From Siderastrea radians (Eukaryota; Cnidaria; Anthozoa; Scleractinia; Rhizangiidae), in contig OZ024889.1 of the NCBI GenBank assembly GCA_964017195.1, forward strand, positions 55,947,574 to 56,011,573: a DNA stretch of 64,000 nucleotides, given 5' to 3'. The notes under the pieces were generated by a model. The model saw only the letters and a list, made by a program, of their open reading frames with translations, was not told the DNA's origin and ran no database searches. Made by a program: the position numbers and the translations under genes. This document shows positions 33,101 through 41,981 of the stretch, one piece after another. Each line of letters begins with the position of its first letter. Positions within the stretch are counted from its first letter, which is position 1.

Positions 33101-33930
33101 ACATCCGTGAGTATGAAGCACGTGAGGGCATCAAGCTCCACTACAGCAAAATCGAGTTAAACTCAGGCTTACGCTCACTGGCAAAAATGATGCTAAATGC
33201 CATGTGGGGTAAGTTTGGGCAACAGCTAAACAAAACGCAACTTAAAGTGTTTCAAGATCCTATGGAACTTCACCGCTTCCTAAACAGCGACGCGATCGAC
33301 GTCAAAAAGGTCACCGTTCAACCCAATGACCTGATCGAGGTTTTCTACATCCACACAAAAGAAGATATTCCGGTTTCCCCTAACTTGAATGTATTTGTGG
33401 CCGCGTTCACGACGTGTTGGGCGCGGCTGCGCCTGTACGAGGCACTAGATCTTCTTCAAAACCGCGTCCTGTATTACGACACCGATTCGGTGCTGTATAT
33501 TGAAGATACAGAGGATCCGACACAACCACAACCGCAGTTGGGACGCTATCTCGGTGATTTCACCTCGGAACTTAAACCTGGAGACTTTATTACTGAATTT
33601 GTGTCTGGAGGACCAAAAAATTATGGGTACCAGACCCATCGCGGCAAAACGGAATGCAAAGTAAAAGGTTTCAGCCTCAAGAATGAAGGACTGGAGCAAC
33701 TTAATTACAATTTGTTGAGAAACGATGTGATCAAAGAAATACAGCGCCCCAAAAGCAACCTAACCGCCAGGGAATATCAAGTGGCGAAAACTTTTCAAGT
33801 GGTGAGGGACTCCAAAAACTACAAACTGTATACTCACCCTGAGTATAAATGCTATAAACTGGTCTTCGACAAACGTGTCGTGGATTCGACTACGTTCAAC
33901 ACTTATCCTTACGGATATTTCAAAGGATGA
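30187..33930 (+). CDS. Protein-primed type B DNA polymerase (Polinton/adintovirus type)
   Basis: 1247 codons from the first ATG after an in-frame TGA at 30082. The same frame is open between that TGA and 30187 and matches the second copy at 9494, so the true start lies upstream. Order of domains: conserved N-terminal region (RALITARAKIEK, near 115), Cys/His-rich zinc-binding region (223-345), acidic linker with KRQRK (350-388), 3'-5' exonuclease with FDIEAM (D394, E396), HNFQGYD (N452, D457) and YCVSD (Y577, D581), a nuclease-like insert with VDGY and YEFLGCFYHGC (690-715), then polymerase motifs A DYTSLYP (D813), B KMMLNAMWGKFG (1000-1011), C YYDTDS (D1098, D1100) and KNY (K1144). All catalytic residues are present. 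It replicates the element's DNA from a protein primer at the termini. Its C terminus is 360 bases from the right TIR. Confidence 0.93.
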   Translation: MVDPSMDPLDRVYFTIASERLNYNYHGWGATVKEWREGSERLNHIFDKMSHALNSNESFEMDDTFQLSFTHLRTPPKGRGHKIKNRPGHQATAMLRQKRDSVIQIKNQDELCCSRALITARAKIEKSKDWEPIRKGRQIQTWLARSLHRKAGVPEGACGYDELEQFQTYLTGYEIVVVDADRRYSCKSFKPQSGLPKLSLLYSDGHYDVITTLQGFFGTKYFCNTCLQGYDNLGKHTCKQNKKFCYACRQQNCSDHQEAQKTKRRAHLRCSACNRKFFGENCLQNHLTMDRRGRENSEHPVCRAVRRCGYCQKQENTEKDIARHQCGYARCPSCKDYVNIDEHKCFIQVSKKRKAASADRPTKRQRKEENEEENDESMDEEDDDETESIMVFFDIEAMMLPGGHEPNLLVAETDQTEEPIIFRGKNCVAEFLIWLEELTEEDTQNVTVVAHNFQGYDGYFVVEQYYRTNQIIEQLRNGAKLLQVQHDRIRFIDSLNFFAMKLDNFPKTFGIQQLKKGYFPHVFNVPANQNYVGELPSQDYYMPEVMGVRELEEFQQWHQEQRDRGFVFDFQKELVDYCVSDVKLLKAGCLTFKNLFEEIAGFNPFSKITIASAANEDLRRNRLQENTIASEPLYGWKKNVNQSNAALQWLAWENYQLRQQVDPQMFLPPRDFIQHSGNAGEYKIPGTRYHVDGYCRENNTVYEFLGCFYHGCKNCFPVRHEKHRRLLDRTFSEVHDCTYLRLQTIQNHGYAVKIMWECEWEKIKKEDPDIQTYIGTLEIVDPLNPRDAFFGGRTNAAKLFYHTAEGEKIHYIDYTSLYPFVNKTSRYSVGHPEFIYQPEGTDVSQYFGLIKCKITAPYGMIHPVLPSREGEKLTFPLCKTCAQQEMKKPMLERSAVCRHTEEERSMVGTWCTPEVQKAVELGYRVQKIYEVWHFPESQEGLFQDYVNTWLKIKQEASGWPGGCETEEQKQAYIREYEAREGIKLHYSKIELNSGLRSLAKMMLNAMWGKFGQQLNKTQLKVFQDPMELHRFLNSDAIDVKKVTVQPNDLIEVFYIHTKEDIPVSPNLNVFVAAFTTCWARLRLYEALDLLQNRVLYYDTDSVLYIEDTEDPTQPQPQLGRYLGDFTSELKPGDFITEFVSGGPKNYGYQTHRGKTECKVKGFSLKNEGLEQLNYNLLRNDVIKEIQRPKSNLTAREYQVAKTFQVVRDSKNYKLYTHPEYKCYKLVFDKRVVDSTTFNTYPYGYFKG

Positions 33931-33944
33931 ACTGAGTACTTAGT

Positions 33945-34275
33945 TCTTGTCAACCTTTTGTGTAAATAGTTTTTCTTGTTGACCTACAATGCTAGGTTTC
34001 AAAGTAGGTTTTTGTGTAAATAGTTTTTTCTTGTTAACCTGCAATGCTAGGTTTCAGAGTAGGTTTTTGTGTAAATAGTTTTTTCTTGTTAACCTGCAAT
34101 GCTAGGTTTCAGAGTAGGTTTTTGTGTAAATAGTTTTTTCTTGTTAACCTGCAATGCTAGGTTTCAAACAAGGTTTTTGATAGATACTTAGTGCTGTAAA
34201 TAGGTTTTCATGTTGGCCTTCGTTTGCTAGGTTTCAAACAAGGTTTTTGATAGAGTTTCTGTAATGTTGTAAATA
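33945..34275. repeat. 55-bp tandem repeat after the polymerase
   Basis: Five to six units of TTTTTGTGTAAATAG, TTTTTTCTTGTTAACCTGCA, ATGCTAGGTTTCAGAGTAGG, the last ones degenerate. It fills the space between the polymerase stop and the TIR. Confidence 0.85.
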
Positions 34276-34501
34276 GGTTATGTGGCCTTTTATTCAGTGA
34301 CTCTAAAGACCAACGATTAATGTTGTTAAAGGACCAACATCAGTACGATGTCGTCACCACCTTGACTGGATTTTTTGGTACTAGTTATGTATGCAACACG
34401 TGCTTCAAACCGTATGACAAGTAAAATCGTCACCGTTGTAAACAGCAGTGAACTTGTTTCCATTTTATAGGGAGTATTCTTGTTAAAAGTGATAGCAGAC
34501 T

Positions 34502-34718
34502 CTGTTTAATTTTGGGATAATTGTAAATAGGTTTTTGAGTAAGTTTTTTCACAACATATTTACTGTAAGATTACAAATTGTTTGTAATAAACTCGGTTGG
34601 ACGATACAATACTGTGCGAACGAATTTGCATACGAGGTCCCAGAGGGAATAACACGTTTTCCGAGAAATCAGGGTTCCAGGCGCGAGGGGTTCCTAGAAT
34701 CTATCTATCAAGCGTACT
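34502..34718. other. 217-bp segment present only in the right TIR
   Basis: It lies between GTGATAGCAGACT and GGTCTCCGGGTTACCC, which are contiguous in the left TIR. Its source is not recognised. It begins with GTAAATAGGTTTTTGAGTAA, reminiscent of the 55-bp repeat just upstream, so it may be original DNA lost on the left. Confidence 0.6.
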
Positions 34719-34756
34719 GGTCTCCGGGTTACCCAAGAATCTATCCCTTATAGATC

Positions 34757-35000
34757 CGTTTATTTTTAAATGTCAACTTTTTCCAACTTGTTTATTTTTG
34801 AATGTAGACTTTTTCAACTTGTTTATTTTTAAATGTCAACTTTTTCCAACTTGTTTATTTTTTAATGTAGACTTTTTCAACTTGTTTATTTTTAAGTGTC
34901 AACTTTTTCCAACTTGTTTATTTTTGAATGTAGACTTTTTCAACTTGTTTATTTTTAAATGTCAACTTTTTCCAACTTGTTTATTTTTAAATGTCAACTT
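34757..35000. repeat. 63-bp tandem array in right TIR
   Basis: Mirror of 8187-8490 with one unit fewer: AAATGTCAACTTTTTCCAAC alternating with AATGTAGACTTTTTCAAC, separated by TTGTTTATTTTT. Confidence 0.85.
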
Positions 35001-35042
35001 TTTCCAGCGGACTTTTTTTCGACTTGTTTCGACTTTTCGTGA

Positions 35043-35185
35043 TCCATACAACACGCGCGTGGCTACGCGCGTCAACCCGCGGAGCGGGCTCTGGGGCAGG
35101 CCGCACTACCGGGCGGGTGGCACTACCGAGCGGGCGGCACTACCTGGCGGGCGGCACTACCGGGCGGGCGGCACTACCGGGCAGT
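35043..35185. repeat. GC-rich subterminal block in right TIR
   Basis: Mirror of 7995-8140: ACGCGCGTGGCTACGCGCGT, CCGCGGAGCGG and five copies of GCGGGCGGCACTACCGG-like units. Confidence 0.8.
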
Positions 35186-35763
35186 ACACCCTGGGAGTTG
35201 GTAGTTTAAGATTTAGACGCGAGAAAATACAAGATTTGTCATTTTTAACTTTTATCCTTTAAAGCTTTTAACGTTATCTATTTTAAAAATATCAGTATTG
35301 AAAGACACTATTTGGTGTTACACACTTGACTGATCTAACCGAAATTTACCCTATTTGGTGTTGCACCTTTTGGTGAACCTATCTAAACTACCATTTAACT
35401 TACTCTTCTATCTAACGGTGATGTGGTCTTTTGGTAGCATTGCAACTTAAGACGTGGGAGGTTCGAGGTTCGAATCCAGGTGATTTCTTCTTTTTCTTAT
35501 CTTCGGAACTTCGGCACATCTTCGGAATACTATCGGAAACTCTTCGGAAGGGTTCGACACACGTGTAGGTTCGGAAGGGAAAATAGTATTGAATCTTCCA
35601 AAGTAATTAATTTATTCATTCAAAGAATATCATGACCGTCTAGAGTTAGATGGTGGACATCCACTATGGCAACCTAGGGTTATCTTCGGAAAATAGTATC
35701 AAATCTTCGGAAGTAATTAATTTATTCATTAAACTGGGACCCAGAGGGGAATACATTACTATT

Positions 35764-35769
35764 ATCAGG
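35764..35769. repeat. Right target-site duplication ATCAGG
   Basis: Identical to 7379-7384 and directly outside the right TIR. Confidence 0.85.
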
Positions 35770-35896
35770 TCAAATCAAACTACAAAGCTTGTTCCTTCGA
35801 AAACCGGGATTCTTTTGCCAAAGGCATGAGGTTAAGTGTATTAATTTTGGCGAAATCCCAAGCCGGTCGGTAATTTGAGGTTCTGGAAATTGCAAG

Positions 35897-35945
<49 letters not shown>
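35897..35945. repeat. (CT)n microsatellite
   Basis: About 24 uninterrupted CT dinucleotides, followed by an AT-rich ACAGATATATATAG. Confidence 0.95.
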
Positions 35946-35947
<2 letters not shown>

Positions 35948-36109
35948 AGATATATATAGAGTAGGTCAAACTTCAAGTTTCTAAAACCGCCTCCCAGAGC
36001 TTTAACTTGACAAACCAAGCCGCTTTAAATTGACAAACCAAGCCAATAATAACAAATGATAACAAACAGTATCACAGTGTTCATGTTTCTAACCGTCCAA
36101 AAAAGCCGT

Positions 36110-36440
36110 AAATTCCTAGGACAAAATTCTTAGGAATTCCTGGGAATTCCTAGGAATTCCTAAGAATCTGAGGTGTGAATTTTCACGGTAAATTTGGACT
36201 TGGAATTCCCAAGAATTCTTAGGAATTCCAAGCTTAAATGGTGCTGTCTTGAAATTCCTAGGAATTCCTAGGAATTCCAACTAAAAGAAAATCAAAGACA
36301 GAATTCCCAGTTACTTTCAGAAATTCCTAGGAATTCCAAGGAATGTTAAAGAATAACTGGGAATTTTTGGGAATGTGTGAGAAAAAATAGGAATATGGTC
36401 AGGAATTTGTGGGAATAAATGGGAATTTCTTAAATAAGTT
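36110..36440. repeat. GGAATTCC-rich array, left
   Basis: The palindromic words GGAATTCC and CCTAGGAATTCCTAGGAATT recur more than ten times, decaying to GGGAATNTNTGGGAAT words toward 36440. A matching array in mirror order is at 46480-46770. Confidence 0.75.
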
Positions 36441-36989
36441 GGGGAAACATTAGAAACTTGACCCAAAATGGTAACAAAAAAAACAGCTGTTGGACACGAT
36501 GCAATATCCCTCAATTTAAAGGCCAGTTGCTGATATTTAAAGTAGACAAATCGAGGGTCTGGTTTTTTAACCAGGCTTGGACCGGGGCAAAACCCTAGTT
36601 TTCCCGGGCTCTTGGTACAAGGGCACATTCAGTTTACCTCAGAATGTCTGTTTTCAACATATCTTCAACAGGAGTTAAATGATAAAATTAGTTCAATATC
36701 ATTTTGTACCTTATATTTTTGTTTATGAGGCAAAATTGGAAATACAATTCAACAATCAAGTACCGCCTTCACTGATTTTACATATAGGTCTTATCTGTTT
36801 TGGCTGCCTTTAGTTCACTTGCTGTTAGCAGTCTTCTGAGTTCGGTCCTCTGACGGCCTTATACATGTGGTCCTAGGAAAAAAAAATCGAAATTTTATAT
36901 AAATTCTAGACCTGTCATACACTCAACATTATTTATAAGTTGCAGCGTTAATTTTCAATAAAATATAAGGTACATATGTACATGTACAG

Positions 36990-37146
36990 GTTGTGGTTCA
37001 AATTTTTCTTTGGTTTAAAAATTTTCAAACCAGTATAATTTTTATTTCCCTTTGTCTCAGATTCATTACCAAAATCTAAGGCAAAGGAAAATAAAAATTA
37101 ATCTGGTTTGAAAAGTTTCAAACTAAAGAAAAATTTGAACCACAAC
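36990..37146. repeat. 157-bp near-perfect palindrome
   Basis: GTTGTGGTTCAAATTTTTCT at the left pairs with AGAAAAATTTGAACCACAAC at the right, and pairing continues inward to a short loop near 37070. Probably a MITE or foldback sequence. Confidence 0.8.
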
Positions 37147-39578
37147 ATTTACAATTACAGTTCAAGTAGTAAACAAATTAAAGTAAACAATCAAGTAGTG
37201 TGTTCCAAAGATGTGGAGGCCTAAGTGGCACAATAAGAATGATATCTGAAGCTAAGCTCTCACTTGAGTGACATTCACATTGCTTTAGCATTACAGTGAT
37301 AGACCATTTCAAATCCTTAAAACCACTAACCAGAGAAGAATTTTCTGATACACCATAAAAGAACACTGTAAGTTAGTGAATACATGGTGATGGCTTTCAC
37401 ATGTTCATGTATGGTTTCTCAAAATTCTCAAACTAATAATTATGTTCTAATTGAATGAGTGGGAAGGTAAGACAAGAAAATGTTTGGCTTAAGGCTTAAT
37501 GTTTGGCGTATCGACCAAATGTAGGAGGTCTGTGTGCCATGCCTGAGAGCCAAATACATGGTATTTTACCATCCACCTGGACCTATGAGTGTAGATGTAG
37601 GTGTTGAAATGGAATGAGACCCCCAGAAAAGCTGAATCTGAGGTGTTCCCGTTTACCAATCAGGAGCTCTAACCACTTTTATTGTACAGAATGAAGCTTA
37701 CATGAGTCTAGAAGGAGCTATATTGTAGGTCATTGCTTACAAGGTCACCATACAGTCAGGATGCCCTCAACACTGCCCTTTCTAGCAAAATGCAGGACAC
37801 GATGTAGTATGAACCTAGTAAGATTATCTACCTCACTACCAGTTTCCTTGCAGCTTAATTTATTTAGTAAAATGTATCATGTAGTTCAGCTGGAGTGCAG
37901 AAGGTCAGGGGTTTGATTTAAGTCAAGGGATTATTTACTATAAATGTTCTGCTTGCTATACGCAACATCTTGAGCACATTTTTAAGATTTTTGTATGTTT
38001 CACCCTGGTTACTCCACCATCTTAAAAAATATAATCATTTTTGGTTAATGCATGACCAATCTCTGTAGTTATTTACAATATTTAGCACATGGTGTTTGTT
38101 TCAGTAACTGTTCAATATTGTAGTCACAATGTACATGTACACGTAGTCCACTATAATCTACATGAAGTATTCATGTCTTAATAATTCAAGCAGTTATCAC
38201 CAAGGAGATATTGCCTTGATATGACATGAATCCATGGAAAAGTTCAACAACTCCAAACTCTGTGTACGTACATGTAATTCTGTCATAATCCCTGAAGAAA
38301 AGCCTGCGACCCAAAGCCTAATTACATGTTACACGTACTACCGGTATGTTTAAAGAAAACAGATCTAAGCAATACAAATTGAAGTGTTACAATGAGGATT
38401 CTAATGTATACGTTTGAGTAACTTACCTGATCAAGTGTGATGCATTTCTTTGCCATGTACAATGTGAATCAACAAACTGTTTTGCTGTAGAACTGGGAGT
38501 ACATACAATGTGTACATATGTAGACCCTGAAGAAAAATATTCTGATTAATAAAACTTTGGCTCATAAACAATAAATTTATTTACCATGCACTAATATTAA
38601 GCTAAGGTGAACGTAAACCATACTCTAATTCTATCTACACCACAGTACATGTAGTACAGTACTTTGCAGATCCTAGGAGATTGTTGAAGGAGCAATGTAG
38701 ATGTATATGCATGCAGAGGTACAGTTTTAACTGAAATTTAAGTTCTAGTATGTAACTAACAGTGTCAGCCATCTAGCCCAGTTGATTGTGTTACAGACTT
38801 TTCAATAATTTTGCAATCAAATCAAGAATTAAGGTCATTCCCCCGAAATAAAATTTAACATATGATTTTTGTCAAACTTTCACTAGTTGTTATCTATCGT
38901 GCAATGTTTTGAAATATAAAATAAAAAGAATAGGTCCCCATGTCCGTTCACGAGATATCATCGTCTCAAGTTACCCCATAATTCCATGCAATTTTTCCTG
39001 ACAAACACATGTGTACACTGTATTTGATCAGTCTGTTTATGCTACTTTCCATAGGAACAGGAAGCACATAATTAAAGCAAATCTTGAAACAATCTACTAG
39101 ATGTGAAATACCGATAACAAGGAACAATTTACTAGATGTTTTATGGCAGATGCTCGAAGCATCAGACGAAATTGACTTCAAACCTTCCTCATGTGCGTGT
39201 TCTCGAGGTCGTGTTTTCATCTCCATGAGTAATGTGTTTCTAGCAATAACCTTTTTTTTTAACATGTTTTTTTTTCTAACTCTTTGAACAAAAAGAGGAT
39301 GAATGGTAGGTCAAAAATAAGTGGAAAAAAAGATAGGTCACCATGCTTGTTTAAGAGTAAATGACCTTTCTTTTCCCTGGTGAGCTTAGCCTCATAGGAA
39401 ATCCATTACTCCCTAGACATGCGCACGCTTTGAGCGCGCGCCAATGATGCCACAAATCGTGCGCATTAAGGATGCGCAATGCAATACAGGGCAATGACCT
39501 TAAAAAAATTAGTGTGATACAAAAGATGTTCAGTAAGTTTAATTAATATTTGGTTCATGCCAGTCGTGCAAAGAACTT
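37147..39578. other. Non-coding, no recognised gene
   Basis: 2.4 kb of AT-rich DNA with short open frames only (up to 99 codons at 39265-38966 on the minus strand, no family resemblance). Several TACATGTA words recur. I saw no exon with good splice sites. Confidence 0.4.
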
Positions 39579-39587
39579 ACTAGAATC

Positions 39588-40792
39588 TAGCCTGCGAGCA
39601 GGCTCACTTAGTGTGCTATTCGTGCAAGTATGTTGGCGGTGGAAGTTGGCAAGCAAAGCGGGCCAGCGAGAATGGTGCGAGGAAAAGTGAGCCTGCAGAA
39701 AAGCCACTGAATTTGGAATTCTCCGCATTCGTCCATGAACGCAGCATTCTGATTGGTTTGAAATGACACATGATAACAGACTTTATTATTGTGACAAATA
39801 ACAAGCAAAGTGGTGTTACTGGTTGTCACCTTTCTCAGTTTCTTAGACTGCGAGCAGTCTCTTTCTTATTCTAATTTTAGTGAGAAGGAAAATAGAACAA
39901 CTGTTCACAGTCTGTCAGTTTTTCAATCGATTCAATTTCTTAACGTGACTCAGCTGGTTGCGTCTGGTTAGCGATTGCAGTTTTGTGTAATTTTTTGGAA
40001 TATCAGCCACACTGGTTTTAGTGCATGGTGGTTTTCAAGCCTATCTTCTTGGGATCTCTGTAATGACAGGAAATGTAACATCTTTTTTTGACCATGCAAT
40101 GGGCATTATCTTGCAGTCATTGTTACACTGAGTTCGGTTATTTGTCATTGTGGGAAGATGGTATCGCTTGTTCCTGGTTACAGATGTTTGCAGCGCATAA
40201 TGTAAGGGTGATTAGTCTTCTGAGGTAGCAGTTCGATACTCTTTGTTATTGCAAGTTTCATATCCCTGGAGTTTGATATTTTTAACTTCTACAGTGTATA
40301 CTGATTTCGAATAGAACACATTTTTAAAATGTACACTTTCAAAAAAGTCCTTTGTCCCATTTTATATGTTGCAGGACTTCGTCGCTCCACCGCTTCGCAG
40401 CCTAAAAAGCTTGCTCCACTCACTTTACGGCTTTCGTGCTCTGAAACTCGTGAGGTCGACTTGTGGCAAGTCTAATTTGAACGCGGCAAAAATTGTCAAC
40501 TGTGTTTATAATTTTCTTTTACACTATTCTGGCACACTCATAAAGAACTCGATCCTCTCGAGTGTGAAAAACTGCTGTGACATTTGTTTAAATTTTGCTT
40601 CGCTTGCTGATTGGTTAGATAATTGATACTTGACAGTTAAGACTTGTCACCTCACAGGGGCGGAATTCAACGGCTTTCGTGCAGGCTCACTTTTCCTCGC
40701 CCCATTCTTCTCGCTAGCTCGCTTTGCTCACCGACTTCTGCTGCCAAGATACTCGCACGAATAGCACACTAAGTGTGCCTGCTCGCAGGCTA
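39588..40792. mobile_element. 1.2-kb TIR DNA transposon, non-autonomous
   Basis: It begins TAGCCTGCGAGCAGGCTCAC and ends with the complement GTGTGCCTGCTCGCAGGCTA; inverted similarity extends about 110 bases (ACTTAGTGTGCTATTCGTGC on the left). It is flanked by ACTAGAATC and ACTAGAGTC (39579-39587, 40793-40801), a 9-bp duplication with one change, as used by Mutator-like elements, although 8-bp users are possible. The interior has no transposase; the 86-codon frame at 40366 is not recognised. Confidence 0.65.
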
Positions 40793-41046
40793 ACTAGAGT
40801 CAGTTCAACACACTTTAAACAGGGCATGAAATTGCGCCTAATACAGTTGCCAATGTGCCTAAACTTTCTGCATTGTCAACCAAATCCTAAAAATTAGTTG
40901 CCAAATTGGTAACAAGAATTCTTCATCACACCCTACCCAAAGACCATGTGAATTTTTCAGTTATAAAATGGGGTTGGAAGGCCTGCACGACTCCTACAAT
41001 GTACTTCACCTCTTTGTCCACTGCACTTTATATACATGTGTGTATC

Positions 41047-41612
41047 TCAGTCTTTCGACCAATGCTGCTTCTTGCATTTTTGTAGTCGGTTTAGTTTGGA
41101 GGATTTTCAAATGGTGACTGAATTGAGCATTACAACTCAAAATAATGTCGCATTTCCAAGACTTTGATCTTGAGGTCACATCAATCTTTCTCAGATCACT
41201 ATATGATGGAGTTCAGTTAAATATGACCTCGGATTGTCTGTTAAGCGACATATAAGGTACGTTGAATTTACCTCATTTAAGAACTCGATAGGTTTTTCAG
41301 CCTCTCATATTTGAATTTGTCACAGACAATTATTAAAGAATCTAAATTACTATAATCTGCAACATGATGAGTTTCTTTCCTGACGTTTGTAATGCCTAGT
41401 CCGGCTTACTATTGTGTTTAATTCTGTCACAGGATGTTGTGTTTCGCATCACGGAGTGTGATCCAAGGACCCCTTTCGTCAAGAAATTGAAGTTTTAACA
41501 TTTTTAAAGCTACATGTATGCAACATGTAATAGATGGCTGAACTCTGCTTCAATCAAACATGTGTCTTTAACCCTCTTGACAATATGAGTTTCACGTTTT
41601 GGGGCTTTATAT
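41047..41612. repeat. Dispersed repeat, copy 2
   Basis: Same family as 10525-11131, same orientation; anchors TTAGTTTGGAGGATTTT, TTTCGCATCACGGAGTGTGA and GGCTGAACTCTGCTTCA. Confidence 0.7.
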
Positions 41613-41981
41613 GCCCACATGATAAATTATTGCTGAGTACATGTATCTAGGCACACACTGGACATTCACAAATGCTTGGAACAAACCCATGAATCTGGTA
41701 ACCACTTTAAAATTGTTGATTGCAATGAAAATCTTCCATATGCAAACCCCTCAAAAAGGAAACTTTTAGAAATGCACAAAATTCCACCTTAAGCCACTGG
41801 AGCATTGTCAAATGCAAATGGGAAAGACCTGAAGTTGCTATTATTCTAGGTCTCATTCTAATTTTATGAATTCATGTTGTTACATATCAGTATCTTTGAT
41901 TTAAAATATCAATAATATATTTAAATCACACAAAACGTTTAAGAACTCACTCCTTCTAACTTGGCAAATGTATGTTCATTT

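Larger units (their letters stand above)
7385..35763. mobile_element. 28.4-kb Polinton/Maverick-like element (degenerate, composite)
   Basis: The boundaries come from matching termini (5' AAGTAGTAATGTAT on the left, AATAGTAATGTAT on the right strand), terminal inverted repeats over 1.3 kb long and a perfect 6-bp duplication. It encodes a protein-primed family B DNA polymerase and a packaging-type ATPase. Six-base duplications, long TIRs and this gene pair are the published signature of Polintons and the related adintoviruses, usually 15-25 kb. Retrovirus-like integrase, major and minor capsid proteins and maturation protease were looked for and not seen. The 9.8-27.7 kb interior is repeat DNA, including satellites and a Penelope-type fragment, so this copy has swollen and lost genes. 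The ATPase and the polymerase upstream region carry in-frame stops. Confidence 0.8.
34293..35763. repeat. Right terminal inverted repeat of the large element
   Basis: Reverse complement of 7385-8734, plus 217 extra bases at 34502-34718. Its inner end encodes, on the plus strand, a fragment of the diverged polymerase (DVVTTLTGFFGT, then a CNTC finger and a stop), not of the adjacent intact gene. Confidence 0.88.

Noticed and set aside
31163..33699. Short open frames on both strands within the polymerase gene
   Set aside because: Shadows of the 1247-codon gene in other frames.
34597..35262. 221-codon plus-strand frame in the right TIR and its mirror at 7919-8446
   Set aside because: Made of the 63-bp repeat and the GC-rich block; identical in both TIRs, with no domain.
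7385..35763. Retroviral-type integrase, capsid and protease genes expected in a Polinton
   Set aside because: No open frame in the interval shows the motifs or a suitable length; absence by eye, not by HMM search.
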